From positions 1 through 64,000 of the forward strand of contig OZ251507.1 in assembly GCA_965242895.1 (NCBI GenBank): a stretch of DNA of 64,000 nucleotides, read 5' to 3'. Below, in pieces: positions 59,797 through 64,000 of the stretch. The position numbers and the translations under genes were made by a program. The notes below the pieces were generated by a model that worked only from the letters and a program-made list of their open reading frames with translations, searched no databases and was not told the DNA's origin. Within the stretch, counting starts at the first letter, position 1. Each line of letters begins with the position of its first letter. The DNA is from CATQHL01 sp965242895. Lineage in GTDB: Bacteria > Actinomycetota > Acidimicrobiia > Acidimicrobiales > CATQHL01.

Positions 59797-60608
59797 CCGA
59801 CCGGAATCCGAAACCTCAGGAAGCGAGGGGGTCGCAGGGCGGCCTTGGGGCGTCGCTTCGTTCGGTCAAGGAAGCCGGGCGCAAGTGTCTCGTCGTCTAT
59901 GTGACAGGCGGTCTGCCCGACTGGGGCAGGGCAGTCGAGGCGGCGGTGGAAGCCGGTGCGGACGCCGTGGAGATAGGCATACCTTTCTCCGACCCGGTCA
60001 TGGACGGCCCCACCATCCAGGAGGCCAGCGACTGGGCGCTGAGAGAGGGCGCCACCCCGTCAGGGGTGATCGGGGAAGCGGCAAAACTCGACGTGGGAGC
60101 GCCGCTGCTGGTGATGACCTACTACAACCTCGCCCACCACATGGGGCACAGAAGGTTTGCGCAGGGACTGCGGGAGGCGGGCATCAGAGGGGCGATCCTG
60201 GCCGATCTGCCGCTGGAGGAGGTCGGCCCTTGGGCTGCCGAAGCGGAGAGAGCCGACGTGGCGACCGTTCTGCTCGCCGCCCCGACAGCCTCCGACGAAC
60301 GTCTGGCGGCCATCTGCGAGCGCAGCGAGGGTTTCGTCTATGCGGTCGGACTGCTGGGGGTGACGGGGGAGCGGGACACCCTGGCGGCCAGCGCCCTGGG
60401 CATCGCCCGGCGGCTGAAGGCGCTCACGGGCAAGGTCGTGCTGACCGGCGTCGGCATTTCCACGCCAGCCTCGGCGGCCGAGGCGGCGGGAGCGTCCGAC
60501 GGCGTAGTGGTGGGTTCGGCTGTGGTGCGTCAACTGCTGGAAGGACGCGGCCCGCAAGGGGTGGGCAGGCTGACGCAACAGCTGCGCTCAGCGCTGGATT
60601 CCCTCTGA
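59793..60608 (+). CDS. trpA: Tryptophan synthase alpha chain
   Basis: Splits indole-3-glycerol phosphate and passes indole to TrpB. The catalytic Glu and Asp are in AVEIGIPFSDPVMDGP and AILADLPLEE; VYAVGLLGVTGERD and LTGVGISTP bind the phosphate. 271 residues, ATG 59793 overlapping trpB. Confidence 0.95.
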   Translation: MTDRNPKPQEARGSQGGLGASLRSVKEAGRKCLVVYVTGGLPDWGRAVEAAVEAGADAVEIGIPFSDPVMDGPTIQEASDWALREGATPSGVIGEAAKLDVGAPLLVMTYYNLAHHMGHRRFAQGLREAGIRGAILADLPLEEVGPWAAEAERADVATVLLAAPTASDERLAAICERSEGFVYAVGLLGVTGERDTLAASALGIARRLKALTGKVVLTGVGISTPASAAEAAGASDGVVVGSAVVRQLLEGRGPQGVGRLTQQLRSALDSL

Positions 60609-60637
60609 GGGAGGCGGTCTGAATGGGAGCGGTCTGA

Positions 60638-62224
60638 GTGGAGGCGTGCGGCGGTCGACGAACCTCGGTTCTGGCTGCGCTGCTCGCTGCTGGATGCCTG
60701 CTCGGGAGTGTGACCTCCTGCGGCGGGGACGCTGGCGGCGCTGGCGAGGCAGGACGCAGCGCCGGGGAAACGCAAACAGAGCCCGAAGAGAGCGCAACCT
60801 CCCCGCAGGGAACGCCCGCCGCCCAGGCTGCTGGTGAGACAGGAACTGCTAGCGGGACAGGAGCAGACCCGGAACCGACAGAGACCGGAGAGCCCGCAAC
60901 CTCCCCGCAGGGAATGCCCGCTACTCCGCCGGCGGCGCCAGGGAACCCTGACGGAACGCCCGCCGCCGAGGGGCAGCCCGAAACCGGAACGTCCCGACCT
61001 CCCGTGCAGTTGATGCTGGCGGGCAGCGGCGTCCGAGCCGACGTGAACGTCCCGCCCGAACTCGAGATGATCACCCCCAATGCGCCGGCGGCCACTGAAG
61101 AACCTCCCCCCGGGCCTTTCGGCGTGCGCGGCCCGCTGGAGGATTCCACCTCCGCAGAAGACGTGCCTTCCGCCCTGGCCGATCAGTTCTGGCCGGGCTT
61201 TCCGACCCTGGTGGATCCCGGACTGATCAGGTCGGGAGGGCCGCCGCCCGACGGAATACGCCCGGTCGATTCGCCGACTTTCAACCAGGCGGCCAACGTC
61301 GACTACCTAGAAGACGCAGAGGCCGTCCTGGCCTTGGAGATCAACGGCGACGCACGCGCCTACCCGCTGCAGATGATGACCGTCCACGAACTGGTCAACG
61401 ACCGTGTGGGGGGGATACCCGTCACGGTCTCCTACTGCCCGCTCTGCAACTCTGGGGTGGCCTACGACAGGCGGGTGGGGGAGCGGGTGCTGGACTTCGG
61501 AACCTCCGGCAGGCTCTACCAGTCCTCCCTGGTGATGTATGACCGCCAGACGCAGTCGCTCTGGACGCACTTCGACGGCACGGCGGTAGTGGGGGAGCTG
61601 GCGGGCATCCGCCTCCACTTCTATCCGGTGGCCGTGGTCGCCTGGAGCGACTGGCTGGAGGCCTACCCCGAGGGGAGGGTGCTCGCCCCTGCAGCGGGCA
61701 GGAACTACGGCAGAAACCCTTACGCCGGCTACGAGGAAAGCCCTGGCCTGCTCTCATCGTTCTTTCAGTCCGAGCCTTTCGACGAACGCCTCCCTCCGAA
61801 GGAGCGGGTCATAGGGATACGCAGTCCGTCCAGCGGAGACGCTGCGGCGGTGCGCCACGAATGCCTGAGACGCGAGGGGGTGATCAGCACCGACCTTGAC
61901 GGGCGGGCTTTGGTGGTCTGGAACCTCCCGGGCGCGAACTCCGCCATAGACACGGCCAGGGTCTCTGAAGGGCGAGACGTGGGGTCGACAGGGGTCTTTG
62001 AAGCCGAGACGGAGACGCACGGCCTGCTCACCTTCACTCGAACTGAGGATGGCTTCAGAGACGCCGAGACCGGCTCAGACTGGAACCTCTTCGGCGTTTC
62101 TGTGGGCGGCCCGCTGCAGGGAGACCGACTCCAGCCGCTCGAGTTCCTGGACACTTTCTGGTTTGCCTGGGGCACCTTCGAAGAGAACACCCGCATCGTT
62201 CCGCCGCCCGACGAAGAATGCTGA
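60638..62224 (+). CDS. DUF3179-domain lipoprotein
   Basis: A 528-residue protein from GTG 60638. The signal SVLAALLAAGCLLGSVTSCGG ends in a lipobox, followed by about 120 residues rich in Glu/Pro/Thr/Ala. The DUF3179 core includes ANVDYLEDAEAVLALEINGD, VTVSYCPLCNSGVAYDRR (CxxC), LVMYDRQTQSLWTHFDG and VLAPAAGRNYGRNPYAGYE. The family is often found in environmental bacteria and archaea and has no settled function; the cysteine pair suggests metal or redox chemistry. It lies downstream of trpA by 29 bases. Confidence 0.85.
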   Translation: MEACGGRRTSVLAALLAAGCLLGSVTSCGGDAGGAGEAGRSAGETQTEPEESATSPQGTPAAQAAGETGTASGTGADPEPTETGEPATSPQGMPATPPAAPGNPDGTPAAEGQPETGTSRPPVQLMLAGSGVRADVNVPPELEMITPNAPAATEEPPPGPFGVRGPLEDSTSAEDVPSALADQFWPGFPTLVDPGLIRSGGPPPDGIRPVDSPTFNQAANVDYLEDAEAVLALEINGDARAYPLQMMTVHELVNDRVGGIPVTVSYCPLCNSGVAYDRRVGERVLDFGTSGRLYQSSLVMYDRQTQSLWTHFDGTAVVGELAGIRLHFYPVAVVAWSDWLEAYPEGRVLAPAAGRNYGRNPYAGYEESPGLLSSFFQSEPFDERLPPKERVIGIRSPSSGDAAAVRHECLRREGVISTDLDGRALVVWNLPGANSAIDTARVSEGRDVGSTGVFEAETETHGLLTFTRTEDGFRDAETGSDWNLFGVSVGGPLQGDRLQPLEFLDTFWFAWGTFEENTRIVPPPDEEC

Positions 62225-62319
62225 GAGAATCTAGAGAATCTTCTGATTAGGGTTTGGCCGCCTCGGGTGGCTGCCTCGGGTATCTTGGGGCGTAGAACAC
62301 ACAACCAAAAGGAGGAAGA

Positions 62320-62781
62320 ATGAAACTTAACCCTGGAGATCGAGCGCCTGCTTTCCAGCTGCAGGATCAGCACGGCAACGTAGTGCTCCTTGAGGATTTC
62401 GCTGGACGGCGGCTGGCGGTTTTCTTCTACCCCAAGGCTTCCACGCCTGGTTGAACCGCCCAGGCGTGCGGGATGCGTGACATCTCCCAGAAAATTGGCG
62501 ACACTGCGATCCTGGGCGTGAGCCCGGACTCGCTGAAGAAGCAGCGGGCGTTCGCTGAGAAATACGACTTGGGGTTTCCGCTCCTTGCCGACGTCAAGAA
62601 CGAGATGGCCGAGGCGTGGGGCGTGCGCGGCGAAAAGAAGATGTATGGAAACACCTTCTTGGGGACGATTCGGTCTTCCTTCTTGATCGGGCCGGACGGG
62701 CTGGTGGAAGAAGCCTGGTACAAGATCAGCCCCAAGGACACCCCCAAGAAACTCCTCGAGGCTCTGGGCATCCCTGAATGA
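62320..62781 (+). CDS. bcp: Bcp-type peroxiredoxin, probable selenoprotein (in-frame TGA at the peroxidatic site)
   Basis: ATG 62320 follows a strong GGAGG (62311-62315). The 153-codon frame reads NPGDRAPAFQLQDQHGN, VFFYPKASTPG, then TGA (62452-62454), then TAQACGMRD, SPDSLKKQRAFAEKYDLGFP and SFLIGPDGLVEE, ending at TGA 62779. In E. coli Bcp the matching segment is TPGCTVQACGLRD; its peroxidatic Cys (46) corresponds to codon 45, the TGA. The resolving-cysteine position (C50) is kept. Reading TGA as selenocysteine gives a complete thiol peroxidase; reading it as stop gives a useless 44-residue peptide. A SECIS-like hairpin follows. A base error is possible but would have to hit exactly this codon. 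Confidence 0.85.
62470..62487 (+). promoter_or_regulatory. Candidate bacterial SECIS hairpin
   Basis: GGGATG (62470-62475) pairs with CATC-C-C across loop CGTGA (62476-62480): 475/481, 474/482, 473/483, 472/484, bulged T at 485, then 471/486 and 470/487. The apical loop has G in position 2, the loop starts 21 bases after the TGA, and one U is bulged, as I recall for bacterial SECIS elements. An additional 9-bp inverted repeat (62442-62450 with 62460-62468) flanks the TGA. Confidence 0.6.
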
Positions 62782-63032
62782 GCCGGCAGCAGGCGAGCCG
62801 GCGGTGAGCCGACCGAGCCAGGTGCCGGCTAGCCGAGCGCAGGCGCCGGTGAGCAGACCGAGCCAGGCGCAGGCGCCGGTGAGCAGACCGAGCCAGGCGC
62901 AGGCGCCGGTGAGCAGACCGAGCCAGGCGCAGGCGCCGGTGAGCAGACCGAGCCAGGCGCAGGCGCCGGTGAGCAGACCGAGCCAGGCGCAGGCGCCGGT
63001 GAGCCGGCAGCAGGCGAGCCGGCGGTGAGCCG
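62781..63032. repeat. Five 30-bp tandem repeats between 31-bp direct repeats before fabZ
   Basis: GAGCAGACCGAGCCAGGCGC plus AGGCGCCGGT occurs five times in a row (62851-63000), encoding SRPSQAQAPV if read in the plus frame 62804-63028. The 31 bases 62781-62811, beginning AGCCGGCAGCAGGCGAGCCG, recur exactly at 63002-63032, spanning the fabZ start. Two chained frames result: a 9-codon one (MSRQQASRR, from ATG 62778) and a 74-codon repetitive one (GTG 62804 to TGA 63026-63028), each overlapping the next by GTGA. Whether they are translated is unknown. Confidence 0.9.
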
Positions 63033-63462
63033 GAGCGACCCCATACCCGCCCCTGAGGAGGTGCTCCCGCACCGCCCCCCGTTTCTGTTCTTGGACGAGG
63101 TGACCGGCGTCGCCCCTGGAGAGTGGGCAGAGGGTTACTGGCGCCTGAGCGCCGAAGCGGACTTCTTCAGCGGACACTTCCCAGGGCGGCCCACCCTGCC
63201 AGGCGTGCTCATGACCGAAGCCCTGGCGCAACTGGGTGCTTACGCCGTCCTGCTGGATGACCGCTTCGCAGGCAGGCTGCCGCTGTTCGGAGGGATGGAT
63301 GGGGTGCGTTTCAAGCGGCAGGTGCGGCCTGGCGAAAAGCTCGAACTCAGGGTGGACGTCCTGCGCCTCGGCACTCGCGCTGGCAAGGCGGCCGGCAAAG
63401 CCTGGGTGGACGGCGAGACGGCCTGCAGCGCCGAGTTGATGTTCGTCTCCGTCCCCGCCTGA
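63025..63462 (+). CDS. fabZ: 3-hydroxyacyl-ACP dehydratase
   Basis: A hot-dog-fold dehydratase of fatty acid elongation. LPHRPPFLFLDEV opens the family signature, with FFSGHFPGRPTLPGVLMTEAL carrying the active-site His and Glu. 145 residues. GTG 63025 lies in the duplicated repeat boundary, so the upstream copy at 62804 is a duplicated start. It is close to fabF on the opposite strand. Confidence 0.93.
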   Translation: MSRSDPIPAPEEVLPHRPPFLFLDEVTGVAPGEWAEGYWRLSAEADFFSGHFPGRPTLPGVLMTEALAQLGAYAVLLDDRFAGRLPLFGGMDGVRFKRQVRPGEKLELRVDVLRLGTRAGKAAGKAWVDGETACSAELMFVSVPA

Positions 63463-63597
63463 GTCGGCGCACCGAACCCCGAGCGGAAGGCCCGCTACTC
63501 GCCGCAGATGCAGGTCAGCCAGCCGCAGGGGGGAAGCGGCTCGCGTAACAGGGAGGATGCGGGGAGAGGGGGGGAGACGCCGCGGCGCCCAGGCCCG

Positions 63598-64000
63598 CTA
63601 CTCGCCGTTAAAGGGCGTTATTACGAGGGTGGCGTTGTGGCCGCCGAAACCGAAGGAGTTCGAAAGGCTGGGCCCGGGCTCCCAGTCGACCGCCTCTGGG
63701 GCCACCACCCGAATCGGGGCCATTTCAGGGTCGGGATTCTCATAGCCTGCGGTCGGCGGAATCTCCCCCCGCTCGATGGACAGCACGACGGCGGCCGCCT
63801 CTATCGCTCCCGCCGCCCCTAGGGCGTGTCCGGTCACTCCCTTGGTGGAAGTCACTGCCGGCCCGGGGGAGCCGAAGATCTTGTAGATCGCCTCCGCCTC
63901 CACGCTGTCGTTTAGCGGAGTGGAGGTGCCGTGGGCGTTGATGTGCACGATGTCTGCGGGAGAGAGCCCTGCGTCCGCAATGGCGCGCTTCATGCAGGCC
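63598..64000 (-). CDS. fabF: Beta-ketoacyl-ACP synthase II, C-terminal part (start beyond window)
   Basis: The minus frame is open to the window edge. INAHGTSTPLNDSVEAEAI and STKGVTGHALGAAGAIE hold the two active-site histidines of KAS II, and SNSFGFGGHNATLVI is the C-terminal glycine motif. Only about the last 134 residues are visible; the catalytic cysteine lies outside. It extends malonyl-ACP onto acyl chains, as fits the adjacent fabZ. Positions 63463-63597 contain nothing recognised. Confidence 0.93.
   Translation of the reverse strand, partial: ACMKRAIADAGLSPADIVHINAHGTSTPLNDSVEAEAIYKIFGSPGPAVTSTKGVTGHALGAAGAIEAAAVVLSIERGEIPPTAGYENPDPEMAPIRVVAPEAVDWEPGPSLSNSFGFGGHNATLVITPFNGE

Noticed and set aside
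62452..62454. TGA read as Trp or Gly by an alternative genetic code
   Set aside because: TGA serves as the stop for many neighbouring genes (for example hisA, hisH, trpE, trpB, fabZ), so a reassigned code does not fit; selenocysteine at one conserved site does.

Overview
The window looks like a chromosomal segment of a high-GC actinobacterium. The strongest taxonomic pointer is a mycothiol-synthase-type acetyltransferase (MshD-like), since mycothiol is an actinobacterial thiol. The compact, GC-rich his/trp operon with ATGA/GTGA/TTGA overlaps fits too. An Acidimicrobiia-type or host-associated lineage is possible, given the very heavy restriction-modification load, but that is inference.

Region 1 (about 1-46,000) is a defence island, less GC-rich than the rest by eye. 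It opens with five tandem minus-strand paralogues of an HsdR_N/PD-(D/E)XK-type nuclease, interrupted by an ImmA/IrrE-type metallopeptidase gene and a DprA-like gene. A secreted HNH nuclease, small ORFs and gene remnants follow. Then come a type III-like Mod/Res pair, an orphan Mod, a lipoprotein and two unknown genes, a large fused methylase/nuclease, a second Mod/Res pair, an overlapping pair of P-loop ATPases, mshD, an 1818-residue type ISP-like enzyme, an alpha-carbonic anhydrase, a lipoprotein, a DNA methylase broken by an amber codon, and a DUF4143-type ATPase.

Four separate restriction-modification genes each carry a long simple-sequence tract inside the coding frame: C32, (GA)18, G26 (read on the minus strand) and C21. 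As assembled, three are out of frame and one is in frame. Small changes in tract length would switch each of them, so this looks like a multi-gene phase-variable restriction-modification locus. Such loci are well known in Haemophilus, Neisseria and Helicobacter but would be notable in an actinobacterium.

Region 2 (about 46,050-64,000) is GC-rich core: nth, then a plus-strand run hisDC (fused), hisB, hisH, hisA, hisF, a GroES-like gene, hisI, trpE, ygfZ-like, trpC, trpF, trpB, trpA, a DUF3179 lipoprotein, a Bcp-type peroxiredoxin and fabZ, with fabF on the other strand at the edge. Histidine and tryptophan synthesis share PRPP-derived chemistry, and many genes overlap by four bases, implying translational coupling. 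The peroxiredoxin has an in-frame TGA exactly at its peroxidatic cysteine position, followed by a hairpin that fits a bacterial SECIS element, so it is probably a selenoprotein.

Tandem duplications of 15-40 bp, G-rich repeats and low-complexity protein inserts or tails occur throughout both regions, suggesting frequent replication slippage in this lineage. No rRNA, tRNA, CRISPR array, integrase or transposase was recognised.
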